Assembly (NCBI GenBank): GCA_011330645.1
Contig: DRQB01000217.1
Location: 1-7,477 of the forward strand
DNA: 7,477 nucleotides
Source: Campylobacterota bacterium
GTDB taxonomy: Bacteria; Campylobacterota; Campylobacteria; Campylobacterales; Sulfurovaceae
Direction of reading: 5' to 3'
The translations under genes were made by a program, and so were the position numbers. Of the stretch, positions 1 through 6,392 are shown one piece after another; the first letter of the stretch is position 1, and each line of letters begins with the position of its first letter. The notes under the pieces are model-generated. The model had not been told where the DNA came from. It saw only the letters and a list, made by a program, of their open reading frames with translations, and ran no database searches.

Positions 1-215
1 AGTGACTTTATTTTCCCAAGAGCCCCTTGATTTACAACACCTCGTGTTTCAAAGAAGTATTTTTCTTGAAAATCATCATCGTCTTCAAACCACTGTTTGT
101 CCTGTCCTTTGGTAGAACCTACATAAATCAGTGTTTCATCACGAAGATGCTCTTTGACGGCTTTAATAATGGCAAGATGTCCACCTGTTCCACCACCTGT
201 CATAAGTATGCTCAT
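1..215 (-). CDS. murG: MurG, UDP-GlcNAc:lipid I N-acetylglucosaminyltransferase, N-terminal fragment
   Basis: The first 71 residues of MurG are present, and the rest lies beyond the left edge. MurG is a peripheral inner-membrane glycosyltransferase (GT28 family) that adds GlcNAc to lipid I to make lipid II, the peptidoglycan precursor. The start reads MSILMTGGGTGGHLAIIKAV. The glycine-rich GGTGGH loop (residues 8-13) is the family's N-terminal signature in the acceptor-binding Rossmann domain. The proline that often follows at GGTGGHxxP is absent here, which I believe is normal in this phylum (from memory). Later visible residues are YVGSTKGQD and FETRGVVNQG, typical of the domain's second strand and loop. 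The ATG at 215-213 follows an AGGAG Shine-Dalgarno (222-226) that abuts the ftsW stop codon (229-227). The start lies only 11 nt past that stop, so translational coupling to ftsW is likely. Identity is strong; the missing C-terminal UDP-GlcNAc domain cannot be checked. Confidence 0.95.
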   Translation of the reverse strand, partial: MSILMTGGGTGGHLAIIKAVKEHLRDETLIYVGSTKGQDKQWFEDDDDFQEKYFFETRGVVNQGALGKIKS

Positions 216-226
216 ACTACACTCCT

Positions 227-1408
227 TTAAATCATATTACCATGTATATCTCTAGGTACTTTCTTTGATACCATTAGTACCATACCTATGCCGATACAGG
301 CTGCCCAGATGTGTGACCCTCCATAGCTTAAAAATGGTACTGCTATCCCCTTGATAGGGGTAATACCAGAGATACCATAGGAGTTCAGTATAAATGAAAA
401 AGCAATCAGTAACCCTACTCCGATAGAAAACAAATAATACATAGGGTTTTGTACTTTTGCAGCTATTTTAAAAATACGAAATACAATAAAAAGTATGGTG
501 AGTGTCACCAATGCCACACCTAGAAACCCTAGCTCTTCTGTGATACCTGCCAAGATAAAGTCTGTATGTACTTCTGAAAGATAGCCTAGTTTAAACTGTC
601 CATTGCCAAGCCCCTGCCCAAAAAAGCCACCATTGTGAATGGCGTTGAGTGAATTGGAGATTTGGTAAGGTTCTTTGCCTACCTCAATGCGTAAATTTTG
701 TAATTTTTCAAAAGGGAATAAGGACAATATACTGTCTTGCACTGTTCCCCACCATGACTTAATACGTGCCATACGGTGAGGTGCAAAGAAAATGAGCCCT
801 ATAAAAGCGATAAATACACCAGAGAGCATGGTAAAAAAGAACTTTAAAGATGACCCAATAAATAAAAAAAGTACCATTAACGTTGCCCCCAATACAACCA
901 CCTGCCCCAAGTCTTTTTGGAAGACTGCGATAATCACAACAGCTATAAGAAAAATAAAAATATAGGGTGCAAAAGTACGTATCTCTTCTAAAAAACCCAT
1001 TTTCTCTTTGTGGAGCAGCTTACGTGAAAAACTCCATGCCAAAAAGAAAACAAACCCTACTTTAAAAAACTCTACAGGAGCAATAGACAAAGGGCCTACA
1101 TGTATCCAACGTTTTGCCCCACCTACTGCATTGACTAAAGAAGCGGGAAGAGCCTGCATCACTATCATCAGAAGGAAAAAACTAAAAAACAGTACTAGAC
1201 CAATCCTATGAAACCATTTATCAGGATCTAGTTTGCTCAAAATCACCATAGAGATAAAACCTATAAAAATAGCCATGCTCTGACGTATAAAAAAATGAAA
1301 ATCAGAGTAATGAAAGTGCAGTACAGTAAAGGTAGAAAGAGAATAATCCATTACTAAAGAAAGCGTTAAAAGCATCATTACAGCAGCTAAAAGGGGTTTA
1401 TCTATCAT
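227..1408 (-). CDS. ftsW: FtsW, SEDS-family septal peptidoglycan glycosyltransferase
   Basis: A 393-residue polytopic inner-membrane protein of the SEDS (FtsW/RodA/SpoVE) family. FtsW polymerises glycan strands from lipid II at the division septum together with a class B penicillin-binding protein. About ten hydrophobic segments are visible. Family landmarks appear in order: GGAKRWIHVGPLSIAPVEFFK begins at residue 96, QKDLGQ is at 164-169, and EVHTDF is at 279-284, whose D283 matches the catalytic aspartate of E. coli FtsW (D297). The C-terminal signature NSYGISGITPIKG with SYGGS follows at 342-365; the residue after SYGGS is His, where the classic pattern has Ser or Ala. The extracytoplasmic stretch 221-248, before the catalytic loop, looks longer than in E. 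coli. That helps tell FtsW apart from a generic match, but the main argument against RodA is the coupling to murG. The ATG at 1408 is preceded only by a weak AGAGAA-type ribosome site. A divergent FtsI-like gene lies upstream. Confidence 0.95.
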   Translation of the reverse strand: MIDKPLLAAVMMLLTLSLVMDYSLSTFTVLHFHYSDFHFFIRQSMAIFIGFISMVILSKLDPDKWFHRIGLVLFFSFFLLMIVMQALPASLVNAVGGAKRWIHVGPLSIAPVEFFKVGFVFFLAWSFSRKLLHKEKMGFLEEIRTFAPYIFIFLIAVVIIAVFQKDLGQVVVLGATLMVLFLFIGSSLKFFFTMLSGVFIAFIGLIFFAPHRMARIKSWWGTVQDSILSLFPFEKLQNLRIEVGKEPYQISNSLNAIHNGGFFGQGLGNGQFKLGYLSEVHTDFILAGITEELGFLGVALVTLTILFIVFRIFKIAAKVQNPMYYLFSIGVGLLIAFSFILNSYGISGITPIKGIAVPFLSYGGSHIWAACIGIGMVLMVSKKVPRDIHGNMI

Positions 1409-1452
1409 TTTGCTATTCTCTTTCTCTTTTTTGTTTTATAATATTAATTAGT

Positions 1453-1461
1453 ATTTTATCA
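1453..1461 (-). promoter_or_regulatory. Putative extended -10 promoter for ftsW-murG
   Basis: The minus strand reads TGATAAAAT, an extended -10 (TG-n-TAAAAT). The hexamer lies at 1458-1453, which predicts a start near 1446 and a leader of about 38 nt to the ftsW ATG. No convincing -35 box is seen, which fits sigma-70 promoters known in Campylobacterota. The matching divergent element for the FtsI-like gene lies about 20 bp away, so the two polymerase footprints should overlap. Confidence 0.5.
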
Positions 1462-1478
1462 GATTTATTAGATAACTT

Positions 1479-1487
1479 TGATAAAAT
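1479..1487 (+). promoter_or_regulatory. Putative extended -10 promoter for the FtsI-like gene
   Basis: The plus strand reads TTTGATAAAATTC, containing TGATAAAAT with the hexamer at 1482-1487. A start near 1494 would give a leader of about 17 nt before the ATG at 1511, just enough for the AAGGGA ribosome site at 1501-1506. This placement would put the possible TTG start at 1478 upstream of the transcript. A consensus TATAAT also occurs at 1437-1442 but lacks the TG extension. Confidence 0.5.
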
Positions 1488-1500
1488 TCAACATAAAGAT

Positions 1501-1506
1501 AAGGGA
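1501..1506 (+). promoter_or_regulatory. Ribosome binding site deciding the FtsI-like start
   Basis: AAGGGA lies 4 nt before the ATG at 1511 and only 1 nt before the ATG at 1508. The in-frame TTG at 1478 has no purine-rich site upstream. This supports 1511 as the start. An A8 run (1516-1523) follows within codons 2-5. Confidence 0.6.
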
Positions 1507-1510
1507 AATG

Positions 1511-3610
1511 ATGTCAAAAAAAATACAAAACAAAGCCATACACCAAAGAAAATATAAGATTAGCATTCTTTTTTTACTTTTGGTACTTGCTATGGGTATT
1601 TTTTTATCTTCTATTTTAAAGACCATCTCAACAGAACGTAGAATCCCTTCACACAACAAAACCATTCACGATCGTTCATTTCGTGGGGCTATCATTTCTG
1701 CTGACAATTATACGCTAAGCAACTCACAAAAAACATACCAAGCAGTCATACGAGGCGCGAGTATCAAGCCTTCAATGAAAGAGGTATTTGTGAAACTTTT
1801 TTCCATCTATAGTGGCATAGAAGAAAAAGTGTTACGCTCTAAGTTTAAAAACCGTAAGGGTAAAGCCATACAGAGCAATATCATTCTTTCAAAAACCATT
1901 AATTCAAGTACTGCTATGCAGCTAAAATCTCTGGCTATTAAACTCCGTAGGCTTGGTGTATTTCGTTCTATAAAAACCCGTTCAGGTATCGAAGTACTCT
2001 TTGGTCTTGATATTATTGAAAATGGAGAAAGCAGACGTTTCCCTCTTCATGATGTGATGAGTCCTGTCCTTGGATATGTGGGTAAAAAGAGTGATGGACA
2101 CTACACTAGACCTGAAGGGAAAAAAGGACTGGAACGTAACTACAATACACATATAACCTCCAAAAAAGACGGCTATTTTAAAGGCAAACGTGATGTCCTT
2201 GGTGCTGTCATTCACGATAAAAACAGTATTAATTTAGACCGTGTCGATGGGCTTGACCTGCATCTTAATATTTCTTTAGCCTTGCAACGTAGAGTTGAAC
2301 TCATGATAGATGCTATGAAACAAAATATCGATGCAGATGAAATACTAGTAGGTGTCATGGAAAGTAGAACAGGAAAAGTACGTGCTCTTGCAAGTACAGA
2401 ACGGTATGACCCTGCACATATTCAACAAAAAGATATCTCTGCACTCAATCCTAAGTTTTCAGAGTATCCTTATGAAGCAGGTTCTGTCATCAAACCCCTT
2501 ACCCTTGCCATTGCGCTAGATCACAAAGTAGTGACACCAAACACATGGTTCAACACCTATAATGGAAAACTCAAAATCGGTAAAAAACGTACCATTTCAG
2601 ATGATGAAAAATTTGATTCACTCACGGCTACAGATATCATCGTCCACTCTTCCAATGTCGGAATCTCACAAATCTCATGGAGACTCACGGGGCAAGAATT
2701 TAGAGAAGGGTTACTCAATTTTGGTATAGCAAAACCTTCGGGATTGGATCTCTCTCGTGACTTACCAGGAAAGCTAAAACCTTTGCATCTTTTGAACAAT
2801 AAAATGCACAGAGCAAACTCTTCTTACGGATATGGAATGCTTGTGACTTTTGCACAACTCTTTAAAGCCTACTCAGCATTTAACAATGATGGTGTAGCAG
2901 TGACCCCACGCATTGTAGATTATTTGGGAGACAGAAAAGGTAAACGCTACACCCTTAAACCAAAAGTTGGTAATACCCAAGCAGTAGGTCAAAAAGCTGC
3001 CCGTCAGATACACAACATCTTACTAGAAGTTGTTAAGCGTGGTACAGGGGTAAAAGCGCAGTATCCTGGACTTGAGATAGGAGGGAAAACGGGTACAGCA
3101 CACATTGCCAAACATGGACATTATGTACGTGAGTACCACAGTAGTTTCTACGGTTTTGCCAATGACAAGGAAGGAAATAAATATACCATAGGCGTATTGG
3201 TCATTAAAGCCAAAAAATACCATAAGTATTTTGCATCACAATCTGCGGTACCTACTTTTAAAAATATTACGAAAATCTTGGTTGAACAGGGCTACCTAAA
3301 ACCAGACCCTAAAGAGATGATACAAGAAGACAAAGAGAGTAGTTTTTATGGGGATGAAGAGAAGAAAGTCTCCTCCCCAACAGCAATATCACCGACACCT
3401 AAAAAGCATACAGATAAAAAAGAAAAAATACTAAATAGTAAAAAGGTGAAAAAGTCAGCAAAGAAAAAATCTATTAAATCACTTTTTAATCTCAAAAAGA
3501 AGACAAAAGTGAAAAAGAAAACAAAACCTAAGATACATATACAAACCAAAACAAAAAAGAAACCTGCCAAAAAGAAATCAACCAATGAACTTTTTGAGGA
3601 TTTGTTTTAA
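1511..3610 (+). CDS. ftsI: FtsI-like class B penicillin-binding protein (peptidoglycan transpeptidase) with lysine-rich tail
   Basis: A 699-residue inner-membrane protein anchored by one N-terminal span (about residues 17-39), preceded by a basic cytoplasmic leader. A penicillin-binding dimerisation domain follows (about 50-240), then a D,D-transpeptidase domain (about 270-595) that crosslinks peptide stems in the periplasm. Active-site motifs are intact: SVIK at 325-328 with nucleophile S325, SSN at 380-382, and KTGT at 526-529. The context YEAGSVIKP and the divergent pairing with ftsW favour the division PBP (FtsI/PBP3) over PBP2, but the subtype is inferred. The last ~100 residues are unusual: 29 of the 70 residues starting at residue 630 are Lys, and the end is NELFEDLF. 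The frame extends to a TTG at 1478, but that codon has no ribosome site. The ATG at 1511 follows AAGGGA at 1501-1506 and is preferred; ATG 1508 is an alternative. The stop overlaps the panC stop on the other strand. Confidence 0.9.
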   Translation: MSKKIQNKAIHQRKYKISILFLLLVLAMGIFLSSILKTISTERRIPSHNKTIHDRSFRGAIISADNYTLSNSQKTYQAVIRGASIKPSMKEVFVKLFSIYSGIEEKVLRSKFKNRKGKAIQSNIILSKTINSSTAMQLKSLAIKLRRLGVFRSIKTRSGIEVLFGLDIIENGESRRFPLHDVMSPVLGYVGKKSDGHYTRPEGKKGLERNYNTHITSKKDGYFKGKRDVLGAVIHDKNSINLDRVDGLDLHLNISLALQRRVELMIDAMKQNIDADEILVGVMESRTGKVRALASTERYDPAHIQQKDISALNPKFSEYPYEAGSVIKPLTLAIALDHKVVTPNTWFNTYNGKLKIGKKRTISDDEKFDSLTATDIIVHSSNVGISQISWRLTGQEFREGLLNFGIAKPSGLDLSRDLPGKLKPLHLLNNKMHRANSSYGYGMLVTFAQLFKAYSAFNNDGVAVTPRIVDYLGDRKGKRYTLKPKVGNTQAVGQKAARQIHNILLEVVKRGTGVKAQYPGLEIGGKTGTAHIAKHGHYVREYHSSFYGFANDKEGNKYTIGVLVIKAKKYHKYFASQSAVPTFKNITKILVEQGYLKPDPKEMIQEDKESSFYGDEEKKVSSPTAISPTPKKHTDKKEKILNSKKVKKSAKKKSIKSLFNLKKKTKVKKKTKPKIHIQTKTKKKPAKKKSTNELFEDLF

Positions 3611-4431
3611 ATCCAAAGATTATCAATTAATCTTGGCTTCCCTACCCATGCAGCTACTAAAATAATAGTATTGCCTATCTCTACGCTATCAAGTGCTTTG
3701 AACTCTCTATTCACGATGGAAACATACTCTACGCTGTCTGCTTCTTGTAATACTTCAAGCATCTCTTGTTTAATCTTTTTCACATCTAGCTCTCCTGCCA
3801 TCACTAGTTTTGTAGCACGCTTAAGTGAGCGTGAAAGACATAAAGCACGTTCTTTTTCTTCTGCTGTCAAATAGGTATTACGTGAACTCAGGGCTAATCC
3901 CTTATCATCTCGTACTATCTCACAGGGAATGATATGCACATCCATAAAATAATTTTTCACCATTTGTGTGATGAGTGCTAACTGCTGAGCATCTTTTTTA
4001 CCAAAGTAGGCATTGTTTGCAGCACTTAAATTTAAAAGTTTCATCACAATCTGAAGCATACCATCAAAATGTCCAGGACGCTTTTCTCCTTCCAATACAT
4101 ATCCTCGTACTGCTGGGGCGCCAATACAAAGTTCATCTTCCTCGTACATAGTATTTACAGTTGGCATAAACAAGATATCTACGCTTGAGAGTTCACAAAT
4201 TTTAATATCTGCTTCGTCTTTACGTGGGTAGGCATCGAGGTCTTCACCCTCTAAAAACTGTGTAGGGTTGACAAAGATAGAAACGATAAGATGGTCATTC
4301 TCTTTTCGTGCCTGCTGGATGAGAGAAAGATGACCTTGATGCAAGGCACCCATGGTTGGCACAAACCCTATGCTTCCTGACAATGTTTTTTTAGCTTCTT
4401 CTAATGCTTCTATCGTATGTGCGATAATCAT
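3607..4431 (-). CDS. panC: PanC, pantothenate synthetase
   Basis: A 274-residue cytoplasmic enzyme that joins pantoate to beta-alanine using ATP, through a pantoyl-adenylate intermediate. This is the last step of pantothenate (vitamin B5, coenzyme A precursor) synthesis. It belongs to the HIGH-motif nucleotidyltransferase superfamily. Visible motifs are PTMGALHQGH at 25-34 (the HxGH ATP site), SIFVNPTQF at 51-59, RPGHFDG at 118-124, FGKKDAQQ at 143-150 and KGLALSSRN at 177-185 (the KMSKS-equivalent loop). Length is at the normal family value (about 280) and the end, PRLIDNLWI, is typical. The ATG at 4431 has an AGAGGG ribosome site about 6 nt upstream. The gene stands alone: panB and panD are not in the window. 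Its promoter is shared with prfB, and its stop overlaps the stop of the converging FtsI-like gene. Confidence 0.98.
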   Translation of the reverse strand: MIIAHTIEALEEAKKTLSGSIGFVPTMGALHQGHLSLIQQARKENDHLIVSIFVNPTQFLEGEDLDAYPRKDEADIKICELSSVDILFMPTVNTMYEEDELCIGAPAVRGYVLEGEKRPGHFDGMLQIVMKLLNLSAANNAYFGKKDAQQLALITQMVKNYFMDVHIIPCEIVRDDKGLALSSRNTYLTAEEKERALCLSRSLKRATKLVMAGELDVKKIKQEMLEVLQEADSVEYVSIVNREFKALDSVEIGNTIILVAAWVGKPRLIDNLWI

Positions 4432-4450
4432 CTCTAACCCTCTATTTTGC

Positions 4451-4480
4451 TATATTTTGGTAAAATTTTACCAAAATATA
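4451..4480. promoter_or_regulatory. Perfect 30-bp palindrome: symmetric divergent promoter for panC and prfB
   Basis: The 30 bases equal their own reverse complement exactly; each half on its own strand reads TATATTTTGGTAAAA. On the plus strand TGGTAAAAT (4458-4466) is an extended -10 for prfB, predicting a start near 4473 and a leader of about 21 nt. On the minus strand the same TGGTAAAAT (4473-4465) serves panC, predicting a start near 4458 and a leader of about 27 nt. The two hexamers share two base pairs (4465-4466), so simultaneous occupancy should be impossible. A dimeric repressor operator is an alternative or additional reading. It is not a terminator, because the stem is very AT-rich and lies upstream of both genes. 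Confidence 0.65.
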
Positions 4481-4493
4481 TATAGGTTTTACT

Positions 4494-5597
4494 ATGGATG
4501 CATACGAATACAGCGAATTACTCAAATCGCTCACCATTAAAATGGATAACATTAAAAATATTGTCAAGCCCGATATGTTACAAGCAAGACTTGATGAAAT
4601 AGAACAGATGCAACAAGACCAAGACTTTTGGAATGATGCTGCTAATGCAGCTAAAATCTCTCAAGAAAAAACAAAAACAGAACGTATACTTGCTACCTAC
4701 ACAGATGCAAATGATGCCGTGGCTGATGCAGTAGAGTACTTTGAGATGGCAAAGTCTGAAAAAGATGATGAAACACTTGAAATGCTCTATGAGGATGCCA
4801 ATAACTTACAGGAACGTACCAATGCCCTAGAGGTACAAATGATGCTTAGCGGGGAACATGACGGTAACAATGCCATCGTCTCCATACATCCAGGGGCTGG
4901 GGGAACAGAAAGTCAAGACTGGGCTTCTATGCTTTACCGTATGTACTTACGTTGGGCAGAACGTCATGGCTTTAAAGTAGAAAGTCTCGACTACCAAGCA
5001 GGGGAAGAAGCAGGTATTAAAGATGTCTCTTTTATAGTTAAAGGTGAAAACGCCTACGGTTACCTCAAGGTTGAAAATGGCATCCATAGACTCGTACGTA
5101 TCAGTCCTTTTGACTCTAATGCAAAACGCCATACCTCTTTCTCTTCAGTAATGGTCTCCCCAGAGATAGATGATGACATAGACATCGTGATAGAAGACAA
5201 AGACATTCGTATAGACTCTTACCGCGCCTCAGGTGCTGGAGGACAACATGTCAACACCACTGACTCTGCCATACGCATCACCCACATCCCTACCAATGTG
5301 ATTGTACAGTGTCAAAATGACAGAAGTCAGCATAAAAATAAAGCAGCCGCGATGAAGATGCTAAAGTCACGTCTTTATGAGTATGAAATGGCTAAGAAGC
5401 AGGCTGCCATTGATGGTGTAGAAAAGTCAGACATCGGCTGGGGACACCAGATACGCTCCTACGTCATGCAACCCTACCAACAGGTTAAAGACACACGCTC
5501 AAACCAAGCCTTTACCAACGTAGATGCCATCTTGGATGGGGATATCGATAAACTCTTAGAAGGGGTACTTATTGCTCAAGCCAAAGGGAACCTCTAA
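4494..5597 (+). CDS. prfB: PrfB, peptide chain release factor 2
   Basis: A 367-residue class I release factor that recognises UGA and UAA stop codons in the ribosomal A site and triggers hydrolysis of peptidyl-tRNA. The RF2 identity comes from the SPF tripeptide at 204-206, where RF1 has PxT. The catalytic GGQ lies at 249-251 inside RASGAGGQHVN. The residue matching Thr246 of E. coli K-12 RF2 is Ala (245), the usual state in other bacteria. The N-terminal helical domain ends near residue 118, and QHKNKAAAMKMLKSRL (279-294) is the conserved segment after the GGQ domain. There is no in-frame UGA in the first 40 codons, so the programmed +1 frameshift of many prfB genes is absent. The ribosome site is weak (AGG at 4484-4486, spacing 7). 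The gene ends in UAA. It is monocistronic as far as visible and converges on a small membrane-protein gene. Confidence 0.98.
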   Translation: MDAYEYSELLKSLTIKMDNIKNIVKPDMLQARLDEIEQMQQDQDFWNDAANAAKISQEKTKTERILATYTDANDAVADAVEYFEMAKSEKDDETLEMLYEDANNLQERTNALEVQMMLSGEHDGNNAIVSIHPGAGGTESQDWASMLYRMYLRWAERHGFKVESLDYQAGEEAGIKDVSFIVKGENAYGYLKVENGIHRLVRISPFDSNAKRHTSFSSVMVSPEIDDDIDIVIEDKDIRIDSYRASGAGGQHVNTTDSAIRITHIPTNVIVQCQNDRSQHKNKAAAMKMLKSRLYEYEMAKKQAAIDGVEKSDIGWGHQIRSYVMQPYQQVKDTRSNQAFTNVDAILDGDIDKLLEGVLIAQAKGNL

Positions 5598-5633
5598 ATA
5601 AGTTACTCGTTTTTGTCTTTGTCCTTATTTAGA
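5593..5633. repeat. 10-bp inverted repeat at the prfB 3' end
   Basis: TCTAAATAAG (5593-5602) and CTTATTTAGA (5624-5633) are perfect inverted copies separated by 21 nt. The left arm includes the prfB stop codon; the right arm and loop encode the tail of the small membrane protein. It sits where a bidirectional terminator would be useful, but the stem is AT-rich, the loop is long and no U-run follows on either strand, so terminator function is doubtful. Confidence 0.3.
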
Positions 5634-5728
5634 TATTTTGAAATAGTCTTTGTCACCACAAGTGCTGCCACAAAAGCAAGTACTATCATCACTATGGTGT
5701 ACAAAGCATGGACGATATCTATCTTCAT
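5603..5728 (-). CDS. Small single-span membrane protein (41 aa), unknown function
   Basis: I do not recognise this gene. It encodes 41 residues: MKIDIVHALY, then a hydrophobic stretch through about residue 25 (TIVMIVLAFVAALVV), then the highly charged tail KYLNKDKDKNE. This fits a single transmembrane helix with a cytoplasmic basic/acidic tail, or a small membrane-complex subunit. Three points support it as real. Its ATG overlaps the lolD stop in an ATGA (5728-5725). An AAGG ribosome site lies 7 nt upstream, inside the lolD end. The reading frame has a clear hydrophobic-then-charged architecture. Translational coupling suggests production in a fixed ratio with the LolD-like ATPase, but an actual partnership is inference. 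It ends 5 nt from the converging prfB stop. The opposite-strand frame over this region is treated as a shadow. Confidence 0.7.
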   Translation of the reverse strand: MKIDIVHALYTIVMIVLAFVAALVVTKTISKYLNKDKDKNE

Positions 5729-6366
5729 GCTAAAACCTTATCTTTTAGTCTATAAACAGTATCGCAAAGTCCTGCCATTTGCTCATCATGTGTTACAAGT
5801 AGAAGCCCTGCTCCTGTCTCTTTAATATAATCTAATAACACATCCATCACTAGACTTGCTGTCTCTTTATCTAAATTCCCAGTAGGTTCATCGGCAAAAA
5901 TAATACGTGGTTTTTTACTCAACACTCTGGCAATAGAAACTCTTTGCTGTTGCCCACCGGAGAGTTCCCCTATTTTTTGATGCATGAGTTCTTTAATTTC
6001 TAGTTTTTCCAAAATAGCTTCATCAATCTTCTCACCACTCAGCATGGTTGCGACTTCTATATTATCCATAGCACTCATTCCTTTAAAAAGGTAGTGAAAT
6101 TGGAAAATAATCCCTATCTCATAGCGACGTAATGCTTCTATAGCTGCATCACTTTGGGTATAAAGTTCTTTACCAAATAATTTAACACTGCCCTCATCTG
6201 GTTTGATGAACGTAGAGAAGATATGCAGTAAGGTAGACTTTCCAGAGCCACTACGTCCAATGATAGCTGTACTTTGAAATGCATTTAATGCAAGATGTAC
6301 ATTGGAAAACAAAAGTGTATCAAAACTATGGGAAATACTACTGGCTTCTAAAAGGGGTTGAGACAT
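5725..6366 (-). CDS. lolD: LolD-like ABC transporter ATPase (lipoprotein release)
   Basis: A 213-residue cytoplasmic ABC ATPase with every nucleotide-binding motif: Walker A GRSGSGKST (37-45), Q-loop Q89, signature LSGGQ (135-139), Walker B IIFADE (155-160), D-loop GNLD (163-166) and switch histidine H193. It belongs to the LolD/MacB/FtsE group. The Q-loop stretch FQFHYLFKGMSAMDN resembles LolD (QFHHLLPDFTALEN) more than FtsE (FQDHHLL). LolD powers extraction of outer-membrane lipoproteins from the inner membrane with LolC/E or LolF permeases, which are not in this window, so the exact transporter is inferred. The ATG at 6366 has a GAAGG ribosome site (6377-6373), 6 nt away. A 41-aa membrane protein gene overlaps its stop by 4 nt and is probably co-expressed. 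tsf lies upstream on the same strand, 202 nt away, but lolD has its own candidate promoter. Confidence 0.87.
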   Translation of the reverse strand: MSQPLLEASSISHSFDTLLFSNVHLALNAFQSTAIIGRSGSGKSTLLHIFSTFIKPDEGSVKLFGKELYTQSDAAIEALRRYEIGIIFQFHYLFKGMSAMDNIEVATMLSGEKIDEAILEKLEIKELMHQKIGELSGGQQQRVSIARVLSKKPRIIFADEPTGNLDKETASLVMDVLLDYIKETGAGLLLVTHDEQMAGLCDTVYRLKDKVLA

Positions 6367-6392
6367 AATAGACCTTCAAATAAATTAGGCAT

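Noticed and set aside
1478..1510. TTG start for the FtsI-like gene
   Set aside because: No Shine-Dalgarno precedes it and it falls inside the predicted -10 element, so the transcript probably begins after it.
3346..3585. Phe-rich hydrophobic open frame on the minus strand
   Set aside because: It is the complement of the lysine-rich (AAA/AAG) tail of the FtsI-like gene, which necessarily reads as TTT/CTT codons.
5613..5825. 70-codon plus-strand frame after prfB
   Set aside because: It is antisense to both the 41-aa gene and the end of lolD, has no ribosome site and no recognisable domain. The minus-strand reading has start/stop coupling and a coherent protein.
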